This document shows, one piece after another, positions 1 through 7,503 of a stretch of 64,000 bases of DNA (the stretch's first letter is position 1; each line of letters opens with the position of its first letter). Where the stretch lies: assembly GCA_020027875.1 (NCBI GenBank), contig JAHRHA010000011.1, forward strand, positions 1-64,000, written 5' to 3'. The notes under the pieces were generated by a model. The model had not been told where the DNA came from and ran no database searches. It saw only the letters and a program-made list of their open reading frames with translations. The translations under genes were made by a program, and so were the position numbers. The DNA comes from Micromonosporaceae bacterium. Lineage in GTDB: Bacteria; Actinomycetota; Actinomycetes; Mycobacteriales; Micromonosporaceae.

Positions 1-1
1 C

Positions 2-355
2 TACGTCAAGGCCCGCGACCGCACCTGCCGGGCCCCGGGCTGCCGCCAACCCGCGATCCGCTGCGACGATGACCACCGCCAGGAATACGCCAACGACGGG
101 CCGTCACACCGAGCTAATCTCTGCGTCCTATGTAGGCATCACCACAGGCTGCGGCACGAGAAGGGCTTCGTGGTGCACCAGATCCACGCCGCCACCCACA
201 TGTGGCAAGCACCCAACGGCTGCCTCTACCTGGTCACCGGCGACGGCGACCTCATCCTCACCGTCGAAGACAGCGACGGACCCCCACCACCCGGACTCGT
301 CAGCTCCCTCATATCGGACGACGACCTCCAAGACGACGACGCGGACCTCCCGTAG
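2..355 (+). CDS. HNH endonuclease, C-terminal part (DUF222/HNH type), 5' truncated by window edge
   Basis: The frame is open from base 2 to a TAG at 353-355. It encodes the C-terminal zinc-finger/HNH nuclease module common in the large actinobacterial DUF222-HNH family: a CRAPGC pair, DDDH, then NLCVLCRHHHRLRH. The two Cys pairs would bind structural zinc and the DDDH and HHH histidines would form the metal and catalytic site. An acidic tail (DDDLQDDDADLP) ends the protein. The start and the DUF222 region lie outside the window. These proteins are multi-copy and often associated with mobile DNA; the true substrate is unknown. An internal ATG at 200 should not be taken as a start because the HNH core lies upstream of it. 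Confidence 0.85.
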   Translation, partial: YVKARDRTCRAPGCRQPAIRCDDDHRQEYANDGPSHRANLCVLCRHHHRLRHEKGFVVHQIHAATHMWQAPNGCLYLVTGDGDLILTVEDSDGPPPPGLVSSLISDDDLQDDDADLP

Positions 356-378
356 CAAGCCCGTAGAAAGGCGGGGCG

Positions 379-1047
379 TCAGTGCTTCTTGCGCTTTCGC
401 GGTACTCGTGCGGGGTCCGAGGCGGCCGGTGCGCACATCCCCGCGGCGCAGAACGCGACCAGCCGGACAAGCTGTTCATCCACGTCGTCGGTGCCGAGCA
501 GCCCCGGCTGGTCTGGATCCGGCGCGGTGGCGAACAGCATCACCACCGTGGCGAACACGAGCAGCATCCGTCGCCGCAGGTCGGCCACGTCGATGTCGGG
601 CAGGCTCTGCCGGAGCAACGGCACCAGCCGGCGAGCGAGGTCATCGTTCTGGCTCCTAACGTACTCGGCCACCGCCGCGCCGGGAAGCGTGTGTGCCCGG
701 CCGAGGAACCGGGCGACATGCACCTTGTTCCGCCGCAGCTTGGCCAGCAACTCCAGGTCCGGTCGAAGGACGGCCTCCAGCAGTGCGACGACCGGCACCG
801 GCTCACCATGGCGCTGCCTGGCCAGGTCGATCAGCTGCACGCGCTGTCCGTTCAACGGTCCGAGCTGCCGGTCGAGCACTGCGCGCAGCAGCTCGTCACG
901 GCCGCCGAAGTGATAGTGCACGGCTGCCGCATTGGACCGCGCTGCCCGGGTGATCGCTCGCAGCGATGTGGCTTCCTCACCACCCTCCGAGAACAGGCGC
1001 TCCGCCGCGGAGACGAGACGGGCGGGCGTGTCGTTGATCTCACTCAC
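379..1047 (-). CDS. TetR/AcrR family transcriptional regulator
   Basis: 222 residues. The N-terminal helix-turn-helix (about residues 8-55; TSLRAITRAARSNAAAVHYHF) is the standard TetR DNA-binding domain. The rest is an all-helical ligand-binding and dimer domain, ending in a basic RKRKKH tail. The start is a GTG at 1047. On the minus strand TAAGAT (1060-1055) lies exactly 7 bases before it, as expected for a leaderless message. It faces the small lysine-rich gene, and a palindrome-rich stretch at 1082-1112 in the shared upstream region is a likely operator for self-repression. The ligand is unknown. The gene is about 20 kb from the TetR-like operators at 20.7 kb, so a link is not shown. Confidence 0.88.
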   Translation of the reverse strand: MSEINDTPARLVSAAERLFSEGGEEATSLRAITRAARSNAAAVHYHFGGRDELLRAVLDRQLGPLNGQRVQLIDLARQRHGEPVPVVALLEAVLRPDLELLAKLRRNKVHVARFLGRAHTLPGAAVAEYVRSQNDDLARRLVPLLRQSLPDIDVADLRRRMLLVFATVVMLFATAPDPDQPGLLGTDDVDEQLVRLVAFCAAGMCAPAASDPARVPRKRKKH

Positions 1048-1054
1048 GTCGAAA

Positions 1055-1112
1055 ATCTTACATCGCTTCGATCGTTGCCTGAAGCAGTGCTTGAAGCGTT
1101 ACTTGAATCAAG
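1055..1112 (-). promoter_or_regulatory. Promoter and candidate operator of the TetR gene
   Basis: TAAGAT (minus strand, 1060-1055) sits 7 bases before the GTG start. Upstream are two 11-bp perfect palindromes with one central base, AAGCAGTGCTT (1082-1092) and CTTGAATCAAG (1102-1112), plus repeated TTGAA words at 1091-1107. Placement over the -35 region fits repression by the adjacent TetR protein (inference). Confidence 0.5.
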
Positions 1113-1319
1113 GCTCATCTCTCCGGCGCCGAGAGGCTGGCATTGTCCACATTGTTCTCCACTGTGGTGCATGGGTCGACTCCGTGCTCGCTCGGCGTCC
1201 GCCGCGCTTCACTCGTGCACCATAGGCGCTTTCGCGTGGATGGCGCGGCCGTTATGGTTTGCCAGGTGCGGCTCGACAGACCGTGGGGCGCAACGCTTGC
1301 AGATCAGGAAGGGGTTGAC

Positions 1320-1373
1320 ATGGCGAAGAAGAGCAAGAAGAACAAGAAGGACAAGAAGGGCAAGAAGAAGTAG
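1320..1373 (+). CDS. 17-residue lysine-rich peptide
   Basis: The ATG at 1320 has a good ribosome-binding site (AGGAAGGGG, 7 bases upstream) and opens a 17-codon frame, MAKKSKKNKKDKKGKKK, ended by TAG at 1371. Eleven of 17 residues are lysine, all but one encoded by AAG. A perfect 11-bp hairpin follows at 1404-1430, so the unit looks like a complete small gene: own ribosome site, coding part, terminator. A longer in-frame extension upstream to 1143 has ordinary non-coding composition. A nucleic-acid or ribosome-binding role would suit the charge, but no function is established here. It could also be a leader peptide for the synthetase downstream. Confidence 0.55.
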   Translation: MAKKSKKNKKDKKGKKK

Positions 1374-1403
1374 CACGGTCGCCGCCGACGACAGGCGGTG
1401 TCT

Positions 1404-1430
1404 CGGCGGGCGGGGCACACCCGCCCGCCG
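1404..1430 (+). terminator. GC-rich hairpin after the lysine-rich peptide gene
   Basis: Perfect 11-bp stem (CGGCGGGCGGG at 1404-1414 with its complement at 1420-1430) and a 5-base loop. There is no U tract, as is usual for actinobacterial terminators. It separates the small gene from the synthetase at 1482. Confidence 0.65.
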
Positions 1431-1468
1431 CGTGCATCCTCGACGGGGCGTTGTCGGTAGTGGTCGGC

Positions 1469-1474
1469 TAGATT
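1469..1474 (+). promoter_or_regulatory. -10 box of a leaderless prpE transcript
   Basis: TAGATT followed by 7 bases and ATG at 1482. No ribosome-binding site precedes the ATG. The in-frame TTG at 1473 overlaps this box and is therefore an unlikely start. Confidence 0.5.
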
Positions 1475-1481
1475 GGCACCG

Positions 1482-3362
1482 ATGGCTACCTACCACGACG
1501 TATACAGAAGGAGCCTGACCGACCCGGAAGGCTTCTGGCTGGACGCGGCCCGAGCCGTCGACTGGGACCAAGCGCCGTCACGGGCGTTGGACGCGACGAA
1601 CCCACCGCTGTACCGCTGGTTCGACGACGGGGTGCTGAACACGTGCCACAACGCGCTGGACCGCCACGTCGAGGCGGGCAATGGCGAGCGTACCGCCCTG
1701 GTCTATGACTCCGCGTACACGGGCGAACGGCGTTCCTTTACCTACCAAGGGCTTCGCGACGAGGTCGCCCGAGTAGCCGGCGCACTGCGCGGGCTGGGTG
1801 TCGGCGTCGGGGATCGCGTCGTGGTCTACATGCCGATGGTGCCGGCTGCGGTCATCGCAATGCTGGCCTGTGCGCGGCTGGGCGCGGTGCACTCTGTTGT
1901 CTTCGGCGGCTTCGCGCCGCGGGAGCTCGCCGCGCGGATCGACGACGCGAAACCCAGGGTGCTGATCTGTGCGTCGTGTGGCATCGAGCCCGGCCGCATC
2001 GTGGCGTACAAGCCGATCGTCAACGCTGCGCTCAAGCTCTCCGACCACCGCCCCGACAAAGTTGTGGTGTTGCAGCGCGACCAGGCACCGGCCACCCTCG
2101 AGGAGGGCGAACTCGACTGGGACAACCTCGTGGCCAACGCACAACCAGCCAAGTGCGTCCCCGTGGCGGCGACCGATCCGCTGTACATCCTCTATACCTC
2201 TGGCACCACCGGAAAACCCAAGGGCGTGGTACGCGACAACGGCGGCCACGCGGTCGCGCTGGCCTGGTCCATGGCGAACATCTACGACATCGGCGCCGGT
2301 GACACATGGTGGACGGCGTCGGACGTCGGCTGGGTCGTCGGCCATTCGTACATCGTCTACGCACCACTCATCGTCGGCGCGACCAGCGTGCTGTATGAGG
2401 GAAAGCCGGTCGGCACGCCGGATGCGGGCGCCTTCTGGCGGGTCATCTCCGAGCACGGCGCGAAGGCCCTCTTCACCGCGCCCACCGCCCTGCGCGCCAT
2501 CAAGAAGGTCGACCCGGCGGGCGAGGAGCTGGCGCGCTACGACATGTCGACGTTCCGCACCCTCTTTCTCGCCGGCGAACGGCTCGACCCGGAGACCTAC
2601 CGCTGGGCGACCGAGAAACTCGGCATTGCGGTCGTGGACCACTGGTGGCAGACCGAGAGCGGATGGCCGATCGCGGCTAACCTGCGTGGCCTCGACCGGA
2701 TGCCGATCAAGCCGGGTTCGCCGACAGTGCCGGTGCCCGGCTACGACGTACGAGTGCTTGACCCGGCCGGCGATGAGGTGCCGGCCGGCGCCGAGGGCGC
2801 CATCTGCATAAAGCTGCCGCTCCCGCCCGGCACGCTGCCGACGCTGTGGGGTGACGACGAGCGCTACATCGAGTCCTACCTGTTGCATTTTGACGGCTAC
2901 TACCTCACCGGTGATGGCGGGTACTTCGATTCCGACGGCTATCTGTTCGTCATGGGTCGGACCGACGACGTGATCAACGTGGCCGGCCACCGCCTCTCCA
3001 CCGGGTCGATGGAGGCCGTCCTCGCCGCACATCCAGCCGTGGCCGAGTGTGCCGTGATCGGCGTGCACGACTCGCTGAAGGGCCAGCTGCCACGCGGCCT
3101 GGTGGTGCTCAAGGCTGGCGTCGACATCTCCCCCGACCAACTCCGCGAGGAGCTCGTCGCCGCGGTCCGGGCGGAGATCGGCCCGGTGGCGGCGTTCAAG
3201 GATGTCGACGTGGTCGCCGGCCTGCCCAAGACCAGATCGGGAAAGATCCTGCGGAAGTCGATGCGGGCCATCGCCGACGGCCGCGACGAGCCCGTTCCGT
3301 CCACTATCGAGGATCCGTCGGTGCTGGAAGGGCTCCGGCCGATCCTTCGCCCGCGCGAATAG
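1482..3362 (+). CDS. prpE: Propionyl-CoA synthetase (propionate--CoA ligase), AMP-forming
   Basis: 626 residues, the usual size for the acetyl/propionyl-CoA synthetase group. Visible motifs are an ACAS-type N-terminus, the P-loop-like YILYTSGTTGKPKGVVRDNG (about 225-245), the GER loop (LAGERLDPE), the TESGW motif, the hinge and substrate loop DVINVAGHRLSTGSMEAVL, and the C-terminal PKTRSGKILRK whose Lys588 is the catalytic and acetylatable residue. GVVRDNGGH after the phosphate loop resembles PrpE more than Acs. It activates propionate or another short acid to acyl-CoA via acyl-AMP in the cytoplasm. It stands alone, and its end is only 8 bp from the convergent ABC operon. Acetate or butyrate specificity cannot be excluded. 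Confidence 0.85.
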   Translation: MATYHDVYRRSLTDPEGFWLDAARAVDWDQAPSRALDATNPPLYRWFDDGVLNTCHNALDRHVEAGNGERTALVYDSAYTGERRSFTYQGLRDEVARVAGALRGLGVGVGDRVVVYMPMVPAAVIAMLACARLGAVHSVVFGGFAPRELAARIDDAKPRVLICASCGIEPGRIVAYKPIVNAALKLSDHRPDKVVVLQRDQAPATLEEGELDWDNLVANAQPAKCVPVAATDPLYILYTSGTTGKPKGVVRDNGGHAVALAWSMANIYDIGAGDTWWTASDVGWVVGHSYIVYAPLIVGATSVLYEGKPVGTPDAGAFWRVISEHGAKALFTAPTALRAIKKVDPAGEELARYDMSTFRTLFLAGERLDPETYRWATEKLGIAVVDHWWQTESGWPIAANLRGLDRMPIKPGSPTVPVPGYDVRVLDPAGDEVPAGAEGAICIKLPLPPGTLPTLWGDDERYIESYLLHFDGYYLTGDGGYFDSDGYLFVMGRTDDVINVAGHRLSTGSMEAVLAAHPAVAECAVIGVHDSLKGQLPRGLVVLKAGVDISPDQLREELVAAVRAEIGPVAAFKDVDVVAGLPKTRSGKILRKSMRAIADGRDEPVPSTIEDPSVLEGLRPILRPRE

Positions 3363-3370
3363 GCGGCGAG

Positions 3371-4156
3371 TCAGATGGTCTCGAGGGTGGCCCTTCGGCG
3401 GGCCTCCCGCTCGAACCAGGCGAGCATGGCCAGGCCGATTCCTATGTAGAGCGCACCGAGGCCGGCCTCGACCAGCAGGTCCGTCCGGATGGAGACCAGG
3501 CTGGCGCCAGCTGCGACTTCGCGCGCGGCGGCTATGCCGTGGGTCAGGGGCAGCCAGGCGGCGACCGAGCCCATCCACGAGGGCAGCGCGTCGAGCGGCA
3601 CGTTGACCCCGGCGAAGATCATGAGAATCCCGAACACCACGTTCGCCAACACGGCGGTCTCCCGCACCCGCAGCGCCAGCGCCGCGGTGACCAGGCCCAG
3701 CCCGGTGCAGGAGAACGTCGCGACCGCGACCACGAGCGCCAGCGGCGCCAGCGAGGCCAGCGGGAGGGGCACCTGCAGCAGGAGCGCCCCCACGACGAGG
3801 GCGACCGCGGAGACGCCAAACCCGTTGATGATGACCGGCAGGGCCCGGCCGAGGAAGAGAGGGATCCGATGCGCTGGCGACGCGAGCAACAGCGGCAGAG
3901 TGCCGTGCTGTCGCTCGCCCCCGATGGTGTTACTCATCGCGAACAGACACGGAATCGACGCGTACAGCACCGCGTTGCCGATGAGAAAGAACGAGTCGCT
4001 GCCGACGCCCGCGGTGCGCCCGACGTAGGCGAAGAACAGGATCTGGAAGATCGGGCCGAGGATGAACGACGGGATCAGGATCCACGGAGTGAGCCAGGTG
4101 AACAATGCGCGATAGCTGGTCAGGCCACCGATGAGGAAGATCCGCAGCGAGCTCAT
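3371..4156 (-). CDS. ABC-2 type transporter permease (third gene of export operon)
   Basis: 261 residues with about six hydrophobic segments, in the ABC-2/DrrB-like permease fold. It is the last of three minus-strand genes. Its ATG (4156) lies one base after the stop of the preceding permease, so the two are translationally coupled. Together they form a heterodimeric channel served by the ATPase encoded at 4928-5896. The type exports drugs, lipids or glycans; the cargo here is unknown. Only 8 bp separate its stop from that of prpE, which converges on it, and no terminator hairpin fits between them. Confidence 0.8.
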   Translation of the reverse strand: MSSLRIFLIGGLTSYRALFTWLTPWILIPSFILGPIFQILFFAYVGRTAGVGSDSFFLIGNAVLYASIPCLFAMSNTIGGERQHGTLPLLLASPAHRIPLFLGRALPVIINGFGVSAVALVVGALLLQVPLPLASLAPLALVVAVATFSCTGLGLVTAALALRVRETAVLANVVFGILMIFAGVNVPLDALPSWMGSVAAWLPLTHGIAAAREVAAGASLVSIRTDLLVEAGLGALYIGIGLAMLAWFEREARRRATLETI

Positions 4157-4157
4157 G

Positions 4158-4931
4158 TCAACTCAGCGCCAGCGTCGCGCGACGGCGGGCCGAGTTCAGC
4201 ATGTGCCGGGAGACCAGCATCCCGATAAAGCCGTACGCAATGGCGAGCGCGATGCAGGCGAGCAGGTCGGCGAGGACGCCGCGACCCTCGGCGGCTGCCC
4301 GGATCGCTGACATCCCCCAGGTGGGGGCGAGTAGCCAGGCGATCGGGCGCACCCACACCGGCAGCACCTGCAGCGGGATGAGGAAGCCGCAGATCAGCCA
4401 GACCGGTATCTCCAACGCCGCGCCGATCGCCCAGGCGGACCGATAGCGCACGGTGCTGATGGCGAGCAGGAATCCCAGCATCCCGATTCCCACAACGGTG
4501 ACCAGAGTGGACAACACGAACGCAAGCGGGTTCGCGACCGCGATCTCAATGCCGAAGACGAACCGTCCCCATAGGAGGGTCGCGATCATACTGTAGGCGC
4601 CCACCGTGGCCATCGACAGCGTCACCGGGAAGATCAGCAGCGGAAAGGGCGTGGGTGCCGCGACGAGGAGTTCCAGCGTGCCCTGGCGGCGCTCCTGCTG
4701 CAGGGTGAACGACGCGGACGTGCTGGTTGCCGACCAGATCCCCATAACGCTCGCGCCCACCGCAGCCGAGAGCAGCGCGGAGCCTTCGGCGCCACTCGCC
4801 CGGTACATCAGGAAGATGGTGGTTGCGAAGAACAACGGCCACAGCAACCCCAGCAGGCCGTCGAAGGCGGACCGGCTGCGAATCTTGAGCTGCAGCCACC
4901 AGGTGACCAGCACCAGGCGGAGCGTGCTCAC
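4158..4931 (-). CDS. ABC-2 type transporter permease (second gene of export operon)
   Basis: 257 residues. A basic N-terminus (RSRSAFDGLLGLLWPLFFATT) leads into the first of about six transmembrane segments. LLVAAPTPFPLLI and IPLQVLPVW resemble the conserved ABC-2 loop and the FPxxxLP-type motif before the last helices. The GTG start overlaps the stop of the ATPase gene by 4 bp (GTGA), typical of coupled ABC operons. Partner of the permease at 3371-4156. Cargo not identifiable from sequence. Confidence 0.8.
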   Translation of the reverse strand: MSTLRLVLVTWWLQLKIRSRSAFDGLLGLLWPLFFATTIFLMYRASGAEGSALLSAAVGASVMGIWSATSTSASFTLQQERRQGTLELLVAAPTPFPLLIFPVTLSMATVGAYSMIATLLWGRFVFGIEIAVANPLAFVLSTLVTVVGIGMLGFLLAISTVRYRSAWAIGAALEIPVWLICGFLIPLQVLPVWVRPIAWLLAPTWGMSAIRAAAEGRGVLADLLACIALAIAYGFIGMLVSRHMLNSARRRATLALS

Positions 4932-5896
4932 GGCGTGCCGACCAGTTCGATGTACGCGTCCTCCAGGGTCGGCTCGCGGGTAACGACCCGGCCCACCCGG
5001 GCGTCGTCCAGACAGCTCATGATCGCCTGCGTGACCTCGGCGCCGGGCTCGACGTGCACGAGCAGCACCTGCGCCTGGCCGCGCTCCTCGACGACCACCG
5101 AACGGACTCCCGGCAGGCCCTGGACTCGGTCCACGACGCCGCCGAGCACTCCGTACACCTCGACCTCGACGACCGGGCCACTGCTGACCCGCTGCTTAAG
5201 GTCGTCCGGGGTTCCACTGGAGACAATCTGGCCACCGGCGATGACCGCGATCCGGTCGCAGAGGTCATCGGCCTCGAACATGTAATGGGTGGTCAGCAGC
5301 ACCGTAGTGCCGTGCTCGACGAGTGCCTTGACAGTGGCCCGAAGCTCGCGGGCGCCCACCGGGTCGATGCCGATGCTCGGCTCATCCAGGAAGAGGACCT
5401 CGGGGCGGTGCAGCAGGCCACGGGCGATGTGCAGGCGCTGACGCATGCCGCGGGAGTAGCCCTCGACCCGCTCCTTCTCCCGCCCGGTCAGGCCGACCAG
5501 CTCGAGCAGTTCGTGGATGCGGGTGCGCTGCTCCCGCGGCGGCACGGCGTAAAGCTCGGCGAAATACCGTAAATTGTCTAATCCGGACAGACGATCGTAC
5601 AGGCCGCGATCGCCGCCGAAGACGTAGCCGACCCTCCGGCGGACCTCGCGCGGATGTGCGACCACATCGAAGCCCAGGACGCTCGCTTGCCCAGTCGTGG
5701 GCAGCAGCAGGGTGATCAGCATCTTGATCGTCGTGGTCTTGCCGGCCCCGTTCGGACCCAACAGCCCGAAGAGTTCGCCTCGCTCCACCGAGAAGCTGAT
5801 GCCGCGTACCGCCTCAACTTCCCGCGCGTTGCGGCGGAACAGACCCTTGCTTGACCGAAATGTGCGAGTCAGGTCCTTTACCTCGATGACCGCCAC
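4928..5896 (-). CDS. ABC transporter ATP-binding protein (export, DrrA/NodI-like)
   Basis: 322 residues. Walker A is GPNGAGKTTT, the signature is YSRGMRQRL, Walker B is VLFLDEPSIGIDP, and the switch His is in LLTTHYM. The C-terminal 80 residues form the small regulatory domain seen in DrrA-like exporters. I place the start at the GTG of 5896, which has an AGGGGGA ribosome site. An upstream ATG at 5995 would add about 33 residues of non-coding character and run into the divergent gene's promoter. First gene of a three-gene operon with two ABC-2 permeases; it energises export across the membrane. Confidence 0.88.
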   Translation of the reverse strand: MAVIEVKDLTRTFRSSKGLFRRNAREVEAVRGISFSVERGELFGLLGPNGAGKTTTIKMLITLLLPTTGQASVLGFDVVAHPREVRRRVGYVFGGDRGLYDRLSGLDNLRYFAELYAVPPREQRTRIHELLELVGLTGREKERVEGYSRGMRQRLHIARGLLHRPEVLFLDEPSIGIDPVGARELRATVKALVEHGTTVLLTTHYMFEADDLCDRIAVIAGGQIVSSGTPDDLKQRVSSGPVVEVEVYGVLGGVVDRVQGLPGVRSVVVEERGQAQVLLVHVEPGAEVTQAIMSCLDDARVGRVVTREPTLEDAYIELVGTP

Positions 5897-5960
5897 CCGA
5901 GTCCCCCTACTCGCTTGTCCGCCGCCGCGATCATACGGCGCCCGTGAGATGGTGCCAGGC

Positions 5961-7232
5961 ATGCGGTTTGTCTTCGCTCCCCCGGCCGAAAGCACGGCCG
6001 GCCTGCTGTCGCTGCCGTGGCGCGAGCCGATCGCCGACTGGACTGACGACCGGCTGGTGGAGATCCGCCAGCGAGGGATCTCGCGACACGTCGTACGGTT
6101 CGTCTCGGAGGGTGGCCAGATCTACGCGCTCAAGGAGCTGGACGAGCGGCTGGCCCGCAAGGAGTACCACCTCCTGCGCCGGCTCCGCGACATCGGCATC
6201 CCGGCCGTCGAGGCGCTCGGCGTCGTGGTTGACCGGCCGGGCGACCTCGACGCCGTACTGGTGACCCGGTTCCTCGACCACTCCATCTCCTACCGGGCCC
6301 TCTTCGCGAACCCGCGCGGCGGTCAGCCCACCGACAAGCTCCTCGACGCGATGGTGGACCTGCTGGCACGGCTGCACCTGGCCGGCTTCATGTGGGGCGA
6401 CTGTTCCCTGTCGAACACCCTGTTCCTCCTCGACGCCGGAGCCTTGGCCGCGCACCTCGTCGACGCCGAAACGTCGGAGATGCATCACAGTCTGTCGGAC
6501 GGAAAGCGTTTGTACGATGTGGATCTCGCCTTCGAACGGGTGGGCGGTGAACTCTTCGATCTGCAAGCAGGTGGGCTCCTGCCGGAGGGCTTGGATCCCG
6601 TTGAGATCGCGGAGGAGATTCCCCGGCGTTACGAAGCATTGTGGTGGGAGCTGACCCGGGAGGACACGGTGCTGCCGTCCGAGCAGCGCTACCGCATCGC
6701 CGAACGACTGCAGCGCCTTAACGAGCTCGGCTTCGACGTCGACGAGGTTGAACTCATCGAGGCGGGTGAGGGAAATAAGCTTCGGCTGCGGACCCGAGTC
6801 GCGGAGTCGGGCCATCATCGCCGGCTCCTGTTCACGCGTACCGGTCTTGAGGCGCAGGAGAACCAGGCCCGCCGCCTGCTCAACGACATCGCCGGATACC
6901 GCTCATACCTGGAGCAAAGCGGGAGCCGTCCGGTGCCAGAGGCCGTCGCCGCCAACAGATGGCTCGCCGAGGTCTACGACCCCGTGGTTGACGCCATCCC
7001 GGCTGAACTGCGCGATCGACTCGACGAGGTGGAGATATTCCACGAGATCCTCGAGCACCGCTGGTCTCTCTCCGAGGCGGCCGGCCGCGACATCGGCACC
7101 ACGGCCGCCCGCGACGACTACTTCGTCCAGGTGTTGCCGACGGTGCCGGACGACCTCACCATCGCGGCTCCCGTCCCCCAACCGCCCGCGCAACGCCAGG
7201 CCGACGCGAGTCCGCAGGAGTCGCCCGGTTAG
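5961..7232 (+). CDS. DUF4032 domain protein with Kdo/WaaP-like kinase N-terminus
   Basis: About 423 residues. The N-terminal half resembles lipopolysaccharide/Rio-type kinases: YALKELDE supplies the lysine, LLARLHLAGFMWGDCSLSNTLF matches the catalytic loop (D and N), and HLVDAET matches the metal-binding Asp. The C-terminal half is the DUF4032 region (EIFHEILEHRWSLSEAAGRDIGTTAARDDYF), which is typical of actinobacteria. Substrate and role are unknown. ATG at 5961 is chosen; 5949 is in frame 4 codons earlier and neither has a clear ribosome site. It diverges from the ABC exporter with 64 bp between. The last bases overlap the stop of a small minus-strand frame. Confidence 0.78.
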   Translation: MRFVFAPPAESTAGLLSLPWREPIADWTDDRLVEIRQRGISRHVVRFVSEGGQIYALKELDERLARKEYHLLRRLRDIGIPAVEALGVVVDRPGDLDAVLVTRFLDHSISYRALFANPRGGQPTDKLLDAMVDLLARLHLAGFMWGDCSLSNTLFLLDAGALAAHLVDAETSEMHHSLSDGKRLYDVDLAFERVGGELFDLQAGGLLPEGLDPVEIAEEIPRRYEALWWELTREDTVLPSEQRYRIAERLQRLNELGFDVDEVELIEAGEGNKLRLRTRVAESGHHRRLLFTRTGLEAQENQARRLLNDIAGYRSYLEQSGSRPVPEAVAANRWLAEVYDPVVDAIPAELRDRLDEVEIFHEILEHRWSLSEAAGRDIGTTAARDDYFVQVLPTVPDDLTIAAPVPQPPAQRQADASPQESPG

Positions 7233-7390
7233 TGGGGCAGGGCCTTGCCGAGTTCGTAGCCGAAGATCGCGATGGCGTAGAAGACGATGTCGGCGATGAT
7301 CTTGCCTAGGACGCAGCTGTTGTTGTCATGTCGCCAGGAGAACCCGTGCGGTCGGGTGAGGTCTGCGTAGTTATGCGCAGAGGGTGACAA
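7229..7390 (-). CDS. Hypothetical 53-residue frame with one membrane segment, possibly a gene remnant
   Basis: Minus-strand frame from TTG (7390) to TAA (7229). The C-terminal 25 codons (GKIIADIVFYAIAIFGYELG and on to the end) use G or C at almost every third position, a strong coding signal, and give one hydrophobic helix. The first 20 codons are less biased and an in-frame stop lies just upstream of the TTG, so this may be the 3' end of a truncated membrane-protein gene. No ribosome site is seen at the TTG. It converges on the DUF4032 gene with stops overlapping by 3 bp. Family not recognised. Confidence 0.4.
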   Translation of the reverse strand: MSPSAHNYADLTRPHGFSWRHDNNSCVLGKIIADIVFYAIAIFGYELGKALPH

Positions 7391-7427
7391 AAGATGGTTG
7401 GGCTTGACATGCCCTCAAATCTGCGCA
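7362..7427 (+). promoter_or_regulatory. Candidate operator and promoter of the first peptide-type ABC importer
   Basis: An inverted repeat TCTGCG-N8-CGCAGA (7362-7381) is followed 39 bp later by an isolated copy of the extended half-site, TCTGCGCA (7420-7427). Between them lies a perfect -35 word, TTGACA (7404-7409). The arrangement suggests a dimeric regulator bound across the promoter of the operon starting at 7504. No -10 of good quality is apparent at 17 bp. Confidence 0.4.
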
Positions 7428-7503
7428 AATCTCCTAACTAGGACTAATGCCGCGCCGCCCGGCGCGGACGGGAAGGGCCCACCTGAGGCGGGGCGAGGCG
7501 TCC

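Noticed and set aside
1578-3578. Long minus-strand frame of 666 codons opposite prpE
   Set aside because: It is codon-aligned antisense to a gene with clear catalytic motifs; long antisense frames are expected in high-GC coding DNA.
5697-5948. N-terminal extension of the DUF4032 protein
   Set aside because: Overlaps the divergent ABC ATPase gene and its promoter; no family similarity.
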